Shown here: positions 56,255-64,000 of the stretch, piece by piece
Layout of the letters: each line of letters opens with the position of its first letter
How positions within the stretch are numbered: position 1 is the first letter of the stretch
Origin: Gammaproteobacteria bacterium
Lineage (GTDB): Bacteria; Pseudomonadota; Gammaproteobacteria; Pseudomonadales; Azotimanducaceae
NCBI GenBank assembly: GCA_026706935.1
Contig: JAPOXV010000019.1
Coordinates: 434,001 to 498,000 of the forward strand
Length of the DNA stretch: 64,000 nucleotides
Direction: 5' to 3'
Position numbers and translations under genes: made by a program
The notes under the pieces: model-generated
What the model was told of the DNA's origin: nothing
The model's database searches: none
The model's input: the letters and a program-made list of their open reading frames with translations, nothing else

Positions 56255-56410
56255 GTGAAAAACGCACTTTGGTACATCGTCGGCGTGGTGGTGATTGGGG
56301 CTTTACTTTACTTTGTTCTCGGTTGGCTGACCAGCCTCTTGACGATCATCGCTCTCACCGTCGCGATCGTCGTTGTGTTTATGTTTTTGCGTCGACGCCT
56401 GAGTAAGTAA
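56255..56410 (+). CDS. Small two-helix membrane protein
   Basis: A 51-residue reading frame with a GTG start, too short for ordinary ORF calling. The sequence is almost wholly hydrophobic (WYIVGVVVIGALLYFVLGWLTSLLTIIALTVAIVVVFMFL), two membrane helices and a basic RRRLSK tail. It lies between the PspA-like and channel genes, 48 and 24 bases away, so it is likely part of the operon. Shine-Dalgarno is weak. Confidence 0.6.
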   Translation: MKNALWYIVGVVVIGALLYFVLGWLTSLLTIIALTVAIVVVFMFLRRRLSK

Positions 56411-56434
56411 AAGCCTGCTTCGTTGGTTACGTAG

Positions 56435-57448
56435 TTGATTGCTCGAGTCGTACTCACCGTAGCATTCACCATCATCAGTTCGCTCGCCGTTGCGACTGAG
56501 ACCATTCGCGTCGTCGCGAGCGAGCTTCCACCTTGTGTGTTTGTAGGTGAAGAGTTAAGCGGCTTCTCAATCGAGCTTTGGGAAGCCATATCCGATGAGC
56601 TTAAGCTCGACTATGAACTCCAGCTTCTAGCATTCGACGAAAAGCTTGATGCAATAAAAACAAGGAACGCTGATGTCGCAATTGGTTGCATCACTGTGTC
56701 CGCCGACCGTGAGCGCGACATGGACTTCACGCATGCCGTAACCACGAACGGATTCACCGCTGCGAGCTTGATCGAAGCGAGTCTGATCCCAAATTTCAGC
56801 GACGAGAGTCTAAAGATGCTCCTTCTGTTGCTGCTGTTCGTCATATTTTTCGCACACTTGATGTGGTGGTCCGAACATGGTCAAAGCTCGATCAGCGATC
56901 GTTACTTTCCGGGTGTCTTTCAATCGATCTGGTTTAGTTTGGTAACGATGTCAACGGTAGGGTACGGCGATATAGCGCCACAACGATGGCTCGGTCGCAT
57001 CAGCGCAGCTCTCCTAATCTTGACGGGCGTGACTGCGTTCGGCGTGATCTTCGGTCAATTCGCAGCAGATGCGCTTGGGCAACGCGCGGCAAAACCGGTT
57101 GAAGTGACTAGTGACCTTCGAACCTACGTTGTTGGTACGAAAGCACACACCGCCGCGGCGTACTACCTAAGCGAGCTCGGCGTTGAGACTGAGGAGTACG
57201 TAGATCTTGCGACTGCGACAGAAGCGATGCGCGCTGGAACCGTGGACGTGATCATGCACGATACACTCGCTATAAAACACCTAGTGCAGCGCAGCGATGA
57301 TCTTGTTGTCACGGGTCCTACATTCTCGCCTCACTACTTAGGAATCGCGTTGCAAGAATCCTCGCCGTTACGGGAATCGCTAAATACTGCGCTACTTAAG
57401 TTGCAGGTCGATGGACGATACCAAACCATTCATGATCGTTGGTTCTAG
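56435..57448 (+). CDS. Prokaryotic glutamate-receptor-like (GluR0-type) ligand-gated potassium channel
   Basis: 337-residue channel with the GluR0 architecture: signal peptide (1-20), first half of a solute-binding domain (22-120), TM1 (about 125-147), re-entrant pore loop, TM2 (about 185-215), second half of the binding domain (225-337). The selectivity filter TVGYGD is at 174-179, so it should pass potassium. The ligand site has ADRERDMDFT with Arg92, the residue that binds the carboxylate of amino acids in this family. TTG start. Placement after PspA suggests control of membrane potential under stress (inference). Confidence 0.85.
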   Translation: MIARVVLTVAFTIISSLAVATETIRVVASELPPCVFVGEELSGFSIELWEAISDELKLDYELQLLAFDEKLDAIKTRNADVAIGCITVSADRERDMDFTHAVTTNGFTAASLIEASLIPNFSDESLKMLLLLLLFVIFFAHLMWWSEHGQSSISDRYFPGVFQSIWFSLVTMSTVGYGDIAPQRWLGRISAALLILTGVTAFGVIFGQFAADALGQRAAKPVEVTSDLRTYVVGTKAHTAAAYYLSELGVETEEYVDLATATEAMRAGTVDVIMHDTLAIKHLVQRSDDLVVTGPTFSPHYLGIALQESSPLRESLNTALLKLQVDGRYQTIHDRWF

Positions 57449-57737
57449 TACCTTGAGGGTCAAATCGCTTGCTCCCCCTCGGAGACGCCGCTATTCCAAA
57501 TCACCCGAACAAGACAAGCTATCGCTCAAACCGGTGAACGCTCCCACCTGAACGCAGTCTTTGAAGTAAACAAATTCTCGAGAAATCTCACCGCCTCAGA
57601 AAACCGATCTGGATCATTTCTCGAACACCAACTGTCGTTTGAACGAAAAACGATCTCGACCCGCAATCTGAGAGTTGTGTGTTTTCATTCATTTGAGAAT
57701 CGTCAACGACATCATCCAAATCTAGAATTGGTGGACC
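57449..57737. other. Intergenic region
   Basis: 289 bases with no gene I can support on either strand. Confidence 0.4.
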
Positions 57738-58055
57738 ATGAAGCAGACTTCTGAATCAGCGTCGGGTGCATTACCGCCGTTGCTTCTCGAGCACCGAGAC
57801 GAGTTGCTAGCGCTGGCCAAGCGTCGAGGTTTGCACAATGTAAGAGTATTTGGTTCGATGGTTCGCGGCGACTACCATGACGGTAGCGACGTGGACCTTC
57901 TCGTTGACGCGCCACCCGGAACTTCCGCATTAGCGTTATGTGGTCTGTCCATTGATGCTGAGCAGCTCCTCGCGAGACCTGTCGACGTTGTCACCGAGCA
58001 ATGTCTCTATCCGTCTATACGCGTATGGGCTATTCGTGAAGCCATTCCTCTGTGA
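57738..58055 (+). CDS. mntA: MntA-type nucleotidyltransferase antitoxin
   Basis: 105-residue minimal nucleotidyltransferase. VFGSMVRGDYHDGSDVDLLVD carries the GSX10DXD motif exactly. In MntA/HepT systems the antitoxin adds AMP groups to a Tyr on the HEPN toxin. Its stop overlaps the toxin start by 4 bases. Confidence 0.9.
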   Translation: MKQTSESASGALPPLLLEHRDELLALAKRRGLHNVRVFGSMVRGDYHDGSDVDLLVDAPPGTSALALCGLSIDAEQLLARPVDVVTEQCLYPSIRVWAIREAIPL

Positions 58056-58402
58056 GTCGCCCCGACAACGACATAGTTCTCCTCGAACATGTGGCGGAGT
58101 GCATTACTCGAATCGCCGCCCATACGGGCGGTTCAAGAGAGCGCTTCATGAACTCCGAGCTGATCCAGGACGCTGTCGTACGCAACCTACAGGTTCTTGC
58201 GGAATCTACCTCACGCCTCAGTGAATCCATCAAGTCATCTGAAACAGAGGTTCCGTGGTCGGAGATCAAGGCGTTTCGAAACCGACTAACGCACGGATAT
58301 CTAACGGTAAACCTCGACATCGTGTGGGAAGTGGTAGAGCAAAATTTGCCTGAACTCGATGCCGCTGTCCGTCGTATGCGTTCGCGAAAACCTACTGCAT
58401 AG
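58052..58402 (+). CDS. hepT: HepT-type HEPN ribonuclease toxin
   Basis: 116-residue HEPN-domain protein. FRNRLTHGY supplies R76, H81 and Y83, the RX4HXY motif of HepT, the last Tyr being the AMPylation site in the known system. GTG start. The pair forms a type VII toxin-antitoxin module by family knowledge; activity has not been shown here. Confidence 0.9.
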   Translation: MSRPDNDIVLLEHVAECITRIAAHTGGSRERFMNSELIQDAVVRNLQVLAESTSRLSESIKSSETEVPWSEIKAFRNRLTHGYLTVNLDIVWEVVEQNLPELDAAVRRMRSRKPTA

Positions 58403-58646
58403 GGAACGCGACAACCATTGCGTACACACTTGGCTTAGGTTCGTGCCTAATCCCTCAACAAATTGTCATGTCTGATGTGCGATGCGGTTCACACAGATTA
58501 CGTCAGATAGAGTGTTCAACTGCCCAATCAATAGTGTAGATTTCCTTAGTTGAAACTGCGTCTCACTACTTAGTTCTCGACCGCTTTCTCCCGTTTTGTA
58601 GGCAGCTATTGCGCAGCTAACAACCCCGATAGAGTCGCACAGTTTT
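58403..58646. other. Intergenic region
   Basis: 244 bases between the convergent hepT and SDR genes, with no gene I can support. Confidence 0.4.
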
Positions 58647-59537
58647 CTACGACGACGATACTTCTTCGTCGCGCTTTTTCCACATCTCCCGCATCTGTTT
58701 TGCTGTGCCAACATGATCGCCTTTTACTGCCAGCATACCGCCATCAACCACAAGATCGATCCCCGTGACCCAACGACTTTCATCACTCCCTAAGTACACG
58801 CACGCATAGGCGATGTCAATCGCTTCACCTCCCGGTCCCGTCAGTGGCATCAAACCACCGCTCACGTTACGTATAAATCTTGCGAGGCGGTTCTTCTTAT
58901 GTTCAGGTGTGATTTGCTGTCCATGTGTATGTCCACCCCAAAAAATCGGTGTAGCGATCGCGCCAGGACTCACGGCATTCACACGTATCCCTAACGGGCC
59001 AAGCTGCATCGCTGCCGCTTTCGTGTAGTTGGACAAGCCAGCCTTAGCAGCAGAATATAAGGGATCCGCCGCGACTTCAGCTTGGTGAGCACCTTTTGAA
59101 GAATTGTTAATGATGGAGCCTGAATGCTGTTTTCGCATGATCGGTGACACGAGTTTCGTCGCAACCATGCACGTACCTAGAAGGTACCACTGAGCGTACT
59201 TGAAACTCTCTTCATTCACGTCTTCGATATTGAATGCGTGTGGTCGACCAGGTATTGCGGAGGACCCGCCTGCGTTGTTGAATAAGACGTCGATCCGACC
59301 CCATTGCTCGACCGCCGTATTAATCACCTTCGCAATTTCGTCCTCGTGCAGCACATCCGCTCGTACGAAAACGGCCGTACCGCTTGGCTGTCGTGCCTCG
59401 ACCGCCTTGCCGAGTTCTTCATTGCGCCCACAAAAAACGACTTTAGCGCCTTCTGCGCAGTAAGCGTCGACGGTTGCTTCACCGATTCCACTCGTTGCGC
59501 CTGTGATAACCGCTACTTTGCCGTCTAATCTGCCCAT
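58647..59537 (-). CDS. Short-chain dehydrogenase/reductase
   Basis: 296-residue SDR. VITGATSGIGEA, NNAGGSSAI, the catalytic Ser in IINNSSKGAHQA and the YSAAKAG pair are visible. The C-terminus (RWVTGIDLVVDGGMLA) is typical of 3-hydroxyacyl or sterol-type SDRs. Substrate unknown. It lies 31 bases downstream of an enoyl-CoA hydratase gene on the same strand, suggesting a shared beta-oxidation-like or aromatic degradation step. Confidence 0.9.
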   Translation of the reverse strand: MGRLDGKVAVITGATSGIGEATVDAYCAEGAKVVFCGRNEELGKAVEARQPSGTAVFVRADVLHEDEIAKVINTAVEQWGRIDVLFNNAGGSSAIPGRPHAFNIEDVNEESFKYAQWYLLGTCMVATKLVSPIMRKQHSGSIINNSSKGAHQAEVAADPLYSAAKAGLSNYTKAAAMQLGPLGIRVNAVSPGAIATPIFWGGHTHGQQITPEHKKNRLARFIRNVSGGLMPLTGPGGEAIDIAYACVYLGSDESRWVTGIDLVVDGGMLAVKGDHVGTAKQMREMWKKRDEEVSSS

Positions 59538-59568
59538 TTCAATCGTTCCTGTTATTTCGAAGCTTCAC

Positions 59569-60360
59569 TCAGCTCTGATTGAAGTTAGGATCACGCTTAG
59601 CCAGAAATGCAGATACCGCTTCAGCGTGATCGGGAAGACGCCGTGCAATCTGGTCTCGGATGCCCTCGCGTTCCATGACTGCTTCAAGATCAGCGTCCAT
59701 CGGATTTCGACTAAGCAGTTCCTTAATCATCATGACGGCTTGCGTTGGATTATTAGCGATTTCTTGCGCTTTCGTCATCGCGACGTCCATCAGATCATCG
59801 GGTTCGGCGACGGCACTGACTAAACCAAGTCGCAACGCTTCATCACCGGGCACCATCCTTCCAGTTAGGCACATGTCTGTCGCAGGTCCGAGTCCGATTA
59901 GGTTCGCGAGCAGACGTGTCGAGCCAAGTTCCGGCATCAAGCCCATCTTGATGAAGCGGATACTTAGATTCGCTGCCGTGGACGCGATACGGACGTCGAA
60001 CGGCAGGATCATCGTCAGTCCTACGCCGACTGCATAGCCATTAATGGCCGCGACAGTAGGCTTCGAGTTGCGAATGAAGTGTGTGAAATTCGCCCCGCCC
60101 CGACGAAGTGATTCGCCTTGCCCGGATTTGTTGGTTTCTACTCTCTCCGCGAATACGTTTAGATCTGCACCAGCGCAAAACGCTCTTCCCGCACCGGTTA
60201 CGAGAATCGCCCCAATGGAATCGTCTTCGTTCCATTCACCAATCTGAGCCATCAGCTCTGACGACATCGTATCGGTCCAAGCGTTTAAGCGCTCCGGTCG
60301 GTTTAAGGTTAGAACGCCGACTCGTCCGTCTCGGTCGGCAGTGATTTGTTCAAACGCCAC
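59569..60360 (-). CDS. Enoyl-CoA hydratase/isomerase family protein
   Basis: Crotonase-fold enzyme. The longest frame starts ATG 60399; I prefer GTG 60360 because AAGGA precedes it by about 11 bases and VAFEQITADRDGRVGVLTLNRPERLNAWT is where the family begins. Oxyanion-hole segments are AFCAGADLN and AAINGYAVGVGL, and the second catalytic region FIKMGLMPELGSTRLLA contains Glu. About 263 residues from the chosen start. Specific acyl-CoA unknown. Confidence 0.87.
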   Translation of the reverse strand: MAFEQITADRDGRVGVLTLNRPERLNAWTDTMSSELMAQIGEWNEDDSIGAILVTGAGRAFCAGADLNVFAERVETNKSGQGESLRRGGANFTHFIRNSKPTVAAINGYAVGVGLTMILPFDVRIASTAANLSIRFIKMGLMPELGSTRLLANLIGLGPATDMCLTGRMVPGDEALRLGLVSAVAEPDDLMDVAMTKAQEIANNPTQAVMMIKELLSRNPMDADLEAVMEREGIRDQIARRLPDHAEAVSAFLAKRDPNFNQS

Positions 60361-60399
60361 GATATGAGCGTCCTTCCATATGGCTATGCTGCGAAGCAT

Positions 60400-61094
60400 A
60401 GAGGACGCATACCGTCGATTTTCGCCCGTCTAACGCAATGGTCACTAGGTAGATCGATCGCTCTCGTGTCGTTAGTCAATCAGGACCCAGCAAGTGTTTG
60501 CTATGTACGCAGCATAAGTAGCTTTCAGCCACTAGAGTCAATCAGCTGGTACAACGACCGACGAGCAATAGTGGAATTCGTCAGCACGTTGCTATGTGGC
60601 AATGGAATACCCACTCAGCAGCGCGAATCAGCTCACTCCAACGTCTGAGCTATCTCGAAATTTGAAAGCCTGGTTTTTAAACTTCAAGGCAGATCTATGT
60701 TTCGAGTACTGTGGAGCGGAATCGTCCAAGGTCTCCATGAGTCGGACAACAACGGCGACACCTCTGCGTCGGTCCACGTTCGATTCGCCTCAATCAATCG
60801 TAGAAGTAGGTCTACACTCGCTATGTCTTTTCGTCGTGCCGTAGATTGACAGCTTAGATTGAGGACGGGCGCTCCGTCATATCGTTCGCTTACCACGGCT
60901 ATTCAATGCATGTATTACGACCGCAGAATAGATCAAATGAGTACCTGCGAATACCTTGGCGATTGGAGAGAAAACGTGATGCTCCTATATCTACACTTTT
61001 TTGCGTTTAATAGATAGTGCGAATTGTCGGGTTCGTGATCACATCGCACTAATCAGCTCTTGTATATCAATCTCTAATTAACTAGGAGAAATCC
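60400..61094. other. Large intergenic region before the RND operon
   Basis: About 695 bases with no gene I can support. Short frames on both strands (for example a 70-codon minus frame at 60684-60896) have no recognisable features. The portion from about 60960 to 61094 is A+T-rich and contains the leader of the adaptor gene; AGGAG stands 7 bases before its ATG. Confidence 0.45.
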
Positions 61095-62258
61095 ATGGCC
61101 GAACCGGATGTACAAGGAACTGGATCGCCTCCAGATCAGCGTCGATGGCGCGGGATCGTCCAGATCGTTCTCATTCTTGCAGTAATCGCCGTCGCGATCT
61201 ACTTCGCGCGTGCACCGAGTCGGGAATTTCTTGAAGTCGATCCCACGACGACTTCTACGCGAATTGATCCACCCGCGTCCGTCGTACATCCAACAGCAAC
61301 CACGGCGTCACATAGCTTGGCGTTAACTGGAACAGTAACGACCCTTGGCAACGTATCCGTCGTCCCGGAAGTCAGCGGGGAAATTGTCTGGGTTGCCGAG
61401 AACTTTAAAACTGGCGGGGAATTCAAAGCAGGGGAACGACTCGCGCAAATCGATACGGAGCTATTCGATCTCGCGGTTGAAAGCGCAGAGTTTGGACTCG
61501 CTGTGGCGCTCGCGAATCTGCGGGAAAAGCTTGACGGCGAGGCAAGAGCCGAACAATTTCGAGCACGATACCCCGATGAAGAACTACATCCCTGGCTCGC
61601 AAGAGACGGCGAAGTTGAACACGCGGAAGCACTCGTTGACGTTGCTCGCACCAATCTCAAACAAGCGAAGGTCTATCAGGGCGACACCCGCATCAGCGTA
61701 CCTTTCGATGGCTTTGTGATGGCAACGGCGTTAACTGAAGGACAGGTCGTAAACGCACTCAGCTCTGAACTTGGCCAGGTCTTCGCCAAACACCAGCTCG
61801 AAGTTCGCGCGCGCATATCAACATTCGATCTCCGCACGCTTCAACCCGTCATTGGTCGACCTGCGTTAGCGCGCGTGGATGGGATTGTTTATGAAACAGA
61901 GGTTGCCCGTGTATCGAAGGTCGTGGACCTAGAAACGCGTATGGCAAGTCTGTTCCTAAACTTGATTGATCAGCCTAATCTGGCTGTCTTGCCGCCTCCA
62001 GGTACGTTTGCTAACGTGACGATTGAAGGACCTCTTCGTGATAACGTCTATGTATTGTCCGAAGGCTCGATGCAGATTAACGGAACGGTTTGGTTGGTCG
62101 AAGACGGCGCTTTAACTATGTTCGAACCCGAGTCGTTAGGTTTTTCGGATCGTGGTTGGCTAGTCTCCGCATTCGACACTAAGGAAGGTGTTGTCGTCGG
62201 TAAAGTACCTGGCGCACGGGAAGGAATGCGCGTCACAGCAGTCGACATAAATCAGTGA
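61095..62258 (+). CDS. RND efflux periplasmic adaptor
   Basis: 387-residue membrane-fusion protein with an N-terminal membrane anchor (about residues 18-37). A lipoyl/barrel region (SLALTGTVTTLGNVSVVPEVSGEIVWV, FKAGERLAQID) surrounds a coiled-coil hairpin (about 140-190), followed by barrel segments and a C-terminal membrane-proximal domain. It precedes an RND pump by 61 bases and the two should work together. Not a lipoprotein, unlike the adaptor at 32679. Confidence 0.9.
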   Translation: MAEPDVQGTGSPPDQRRWRGIVQIVLILAVIAVAIYFARAPSREFLEVDPTTTSTRIDPPASVVHPTATTASHSLALTGTVTTLGNVSVVPEVSGEIVWVAENFKTGGEFKAGERLAQIDTELFDLAVESAEFGLAVALANLREKLDGEARAEQFRARYPDEELHPWLARDGEVEHAEALVDVARTNLKQAKVYQGDTRISVPFDGFVMATALTEGQVVNALSSELGQVFAKHQLEVRARISTFDLRTLQPVIGRPALARVDGIVYETEVARVSKVVDLETRMASLFLNLIDQPNLAVLPPPGTFANVTIEGPLRDNVYVLSEGSMQINGTVWLVEDGALTMFEPESLGFSDRGWLVSAFDTKEGVVVGKVPGAREGMRVTAVDINQ

Positions 62259-62319
62259 CCGTTCAACGAGGTGACGTTCTCGTTGTTGGTGTTCGTAAAA
62301 GCGTGAGTTCGATTAAAAC

Positions 62320-64000
62320 GTGAGCGAAACCGATACGCTCGATGGCAGAGACTTGAATCGACAGGGATCGGTCGTGACGTACTTTAGCCAGAACTACGTC
62401 GCCGCGAATGTTCTGTTCGCACTCCTTGTCGTCGGTGGTCTTATCGCGACCGATTTCATTCGTCTGGAGACATTCCCAACGTACGACCCACGCACAATCC
62501 GCGTGAAAGTACCGTACCCTGGCGCTATCCCTCTCGAAGTCGAAAGAGACATCGTCGAACGTATCGAAGAGAGTCTCGTGGGCACCATAGGCGTCGAACG
62601 GACGATCTCAAGTTCACAACACGCAGTCGCCACCGTAGATGTCGAAATCGAACCAGGCGCGAATGCAGTTGAGACCCTTAATCACGTACGAACGGCGATC
62701 GAACGAATCGAAGACTTCCCACCGCTTTTCTCCGATCAACCCGAAATTGAATTAGTAGATGTCAATCGAGTCGCAGTGACGCTCGCCATCAGTTCACACA
62801 CGCTTGACGCCTATGACCTGCGAAAGGCGGCTGAGTCGATACGCGATCAGCTGCTCCTATATCCAACCATCGCCATTGGGGAATTAGTCGGTACCAGAGA
62901 CCAGGAAATCCAAATCGAAGTCAGCGAAGAACAGCTTCGAGAACATGGGCTATCCATCACCGAACTCGTGCTACTCATCCGTCATTCATCGGTGAATGTC
63001 ACCGGAGGTGATCTACGTACACAAGCCGGTGAGATCGTGATGAGCACGTTGGATAAACGTGACTTTGCCAAGGAATTCTCGGATATTGTCGTCGTCGCGC
63101 GGCCAGACGGTTCGCTCATACGCCTCGGCGATATCGCGACCCTGCGCGATGGACTGCTTGAGCACAGCGCGTTATCAACGATCGACGATGTACCAACTGT
63201 GTTTTTGCAGATTAAGGTGTCAGGGGATTCATTCGCCCAACGCGCTAGCGCGGATGTTCATGAATACCTAGCATCGGCAACCTTTCCCGAAGAAGTGGAC
63301 GTATCCATATGGCAAGATGAAACTTGGAACGGCGAAGATCGCATATATCTCATTGTGCGCAATGGCGTTCTTGGCATCATCCTGGTTTTCCTAACACTTC
63401 TGCTTTTATTCGATCTTCGGATTGCCATCTGGATTACCGCCGGCGTACCTGCGGTCTTTATGGGTGTGCTTGTCGTCTTTCCAGTGATCGACATTTCGAT
63501 CAATGTGATCACACTCTTCGGATTCTTCGTGCTGATTGGCTTGGTCGTGGACGACTCTATCATTATTGGCGAAAGCGTTGCGTCGCAACGCGAGCAAGGT
63601 ATAACCGGTGTGGACGCAGCGATTCAAGGCACGCGTGCAGTCATCGGCCCGGTCGTCATTGGTGCACTAACGACGATGGTTGCGTTTGGCGCACTGCTAC
63701 CACTCGATGGTTTGGTGGGGCAACTGTTTGCCGCGATTCCCGCTATTGCCATCGCCGTATTGTTGTTATCGCTCTTCGAAGCATACATGGTCTTGCCTGG
63801 CCACTTGGCGCGGCAGCACCAATGGAGTTTGTGGCCGTTGTCGATCGTTCAAGCCAAGCTACAGCGTTCATTGAGCGCCACGATTGATTCCCGCATCGTC
63901 CCGATCATTTCTTGGTCGGTTCGTAAGCCGCACTGGCCACCTGTAATCGTCGCAGCTAGCGTTCTGTTCGCCGCATTGCTACTTATCTTCAACGTCGTCC
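62320..64000 (+). CDS. RND efflux pump subunit (3' end beyond window)
   Basis: Starts GTG at 62320 and remains open to the last base, 560 codons. TM1 (ANVLFALLVVGGLIATDFI) is followed by the first periplasmic loop (YPGAIPLEVERDIVERIEESLVGTIGVERT). Membrane helices TM2-TM6 then follow. TM4 contains LVVDDSIIIGESVAS with the Asp-Asp proton relay intact, unlike the D-N of the pump at 33750. It is partial. Confidence 0.92.
   Translation, partial: MSETDTLDGRDLNRQGSVVTYFSQNYVAANVLFALLVVGGLIATDFIRLETFPTYDPRTIRVKVPYPGAIPLEVERDIVERIEESLVGTIGVERTISSSQHAVATVDVEIEPGANAVETLNHVRTAIERIEDFPPLFSDQPEIELVDVNRVAVTLAISSHTLDAYDLRKAAESIRDQLLLYPTIAIGELVGTRDQEIQIEVSEEQLREHGLSITELVLLIRHSSVNVTGGDLRTQAGEIVMSTLDKRDFAKEFSDIVVVARPDGSLIRLGDIATLRDGLLEHSALSTIDDVPTVFLQIKVSGDSFAQRASADVHEYLASATFPEEVDVSIWQDETWNGEDRIYLIVRNGVLGIILVFLTLLLLFDLRIAIWITAGVPAVFMGVLVVFPVIDISINVITLFGFFVLIGLVVDDSIIIGESVASQREQGITGVDAAIQGTRAVIGPVVIGALTTMVAFGALLPLDGLVGQLFAAIPAIAIAVLLLSLFEAYMVLPGHLARQHQWSLWPLSIVQAKLQRSLSATIDSRIVPIISWSVRKPHWPPVIVAASVLFAALLLIFNVV

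Noticed and set aside
60346-60896. Several frames of 70-100 codons on both strands
   Set aside because: None has recognisable motifs, a Shine-Dalgarno, or sensible composition; treated as intergenic.

Overview
The window looks like a chromosomal segment of a free-living, probably aquatic, gammaproteobacterium. The evidence is gene order: mltG-fabF-acpP-fabG-fabD-plsX-rpmF-yceD with maf and rluC beside it, lepA-rnc-era-recO, and nadB divergent from rpoE-rseA-rseC. The catabolic genes (family III CoA-transferase, luciferase-like oxidoreductase, phytanoyl-CoA dioxygenase, enolase-superfamily dehydratase) fit an aerobic heterotroph. This placement is an inference; no rRNA or tRNA gene was seen to confirm it. 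The right end runs off inside an RND pump gene and the left end inside mltG.

Layout. 1-6084 (minus): lipid and envelope block, mltG (partial), fabF, acpP, fabG, fabD, plsX, rpmF, yceD; fabH and pabC are not in their usual places. 6206-15961: maf (plus), then rluC, a relA without its zinc-finger region, recO, era, two tandem RNase III genes, lepA and an M32 carboxypeptidase (minus). 16109-19608: an AmpG-like transporter, rseC, rseA and rpoE, with a sigma-E-type promoter between rpoE and rseA. 19842-27695: nadB, an M15 peptidase, a CoA-transferase, a pterin-synthase-like/SDR/YhhQ-type transporter trio, an LLM oxidoreductase and a PhyH dioxygenase. 28134-36872: an ABC-ATPase, a giant ABC permease fused to a degenerate M1 peptidase and a golvesin-like domain, and an RND adaptor and pump in one operon. 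36865-39004: an enolase-superfamily dehydratase and a metallo-beta-lactamase-fold protein.

39263-41382 is an accessory patch. It holds a stop-interrupted gene remnant, a ferritin-like hypothetical gene, an ArsC-family reductase whose catalytic cysteine codon is an in-frame TGA (candidate selenoprotein with a SECIS-like hairpin), and a DUF899 thioredoxin-like protein. 41505-43649 is groEL-groES with a terminator and a CIRCE operator. 43673-48821 carries an alkyltransferase-like protein, a TonB-dependent receptor, yajQ and a second AmpG-like transporter. 48818-52790 includes DUF488, a hypothetical protein with an HU-like tail, and a methyltransferase gene inserted between two diverged copies of a ~450 bp segment, leaving a dead copy of a cobalamin adenosyltransferase beside the live one.

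52940-57448 is a membrane-stress/ion-channel cluster: a TAXI-like binding protein, DUF2491, a PspA-family protein, a 51-residue membrane protein and a GluR0-like ligand-gated potassium channel. After it come a MntA/HepT toxin-antitoxin pair, an SDR with an enoyl-CoA hydratase, and a second RND adaptor and pump.

The points that most deserve follow-up are the candidate selenocysteine ArsC, the PspA/glutamate-receptor-like channel cluster, the tandem RNase III genes, the RelA without its zinc-finger domain, and the ABC-permease/M1/golvesin fusion in an RND operon.
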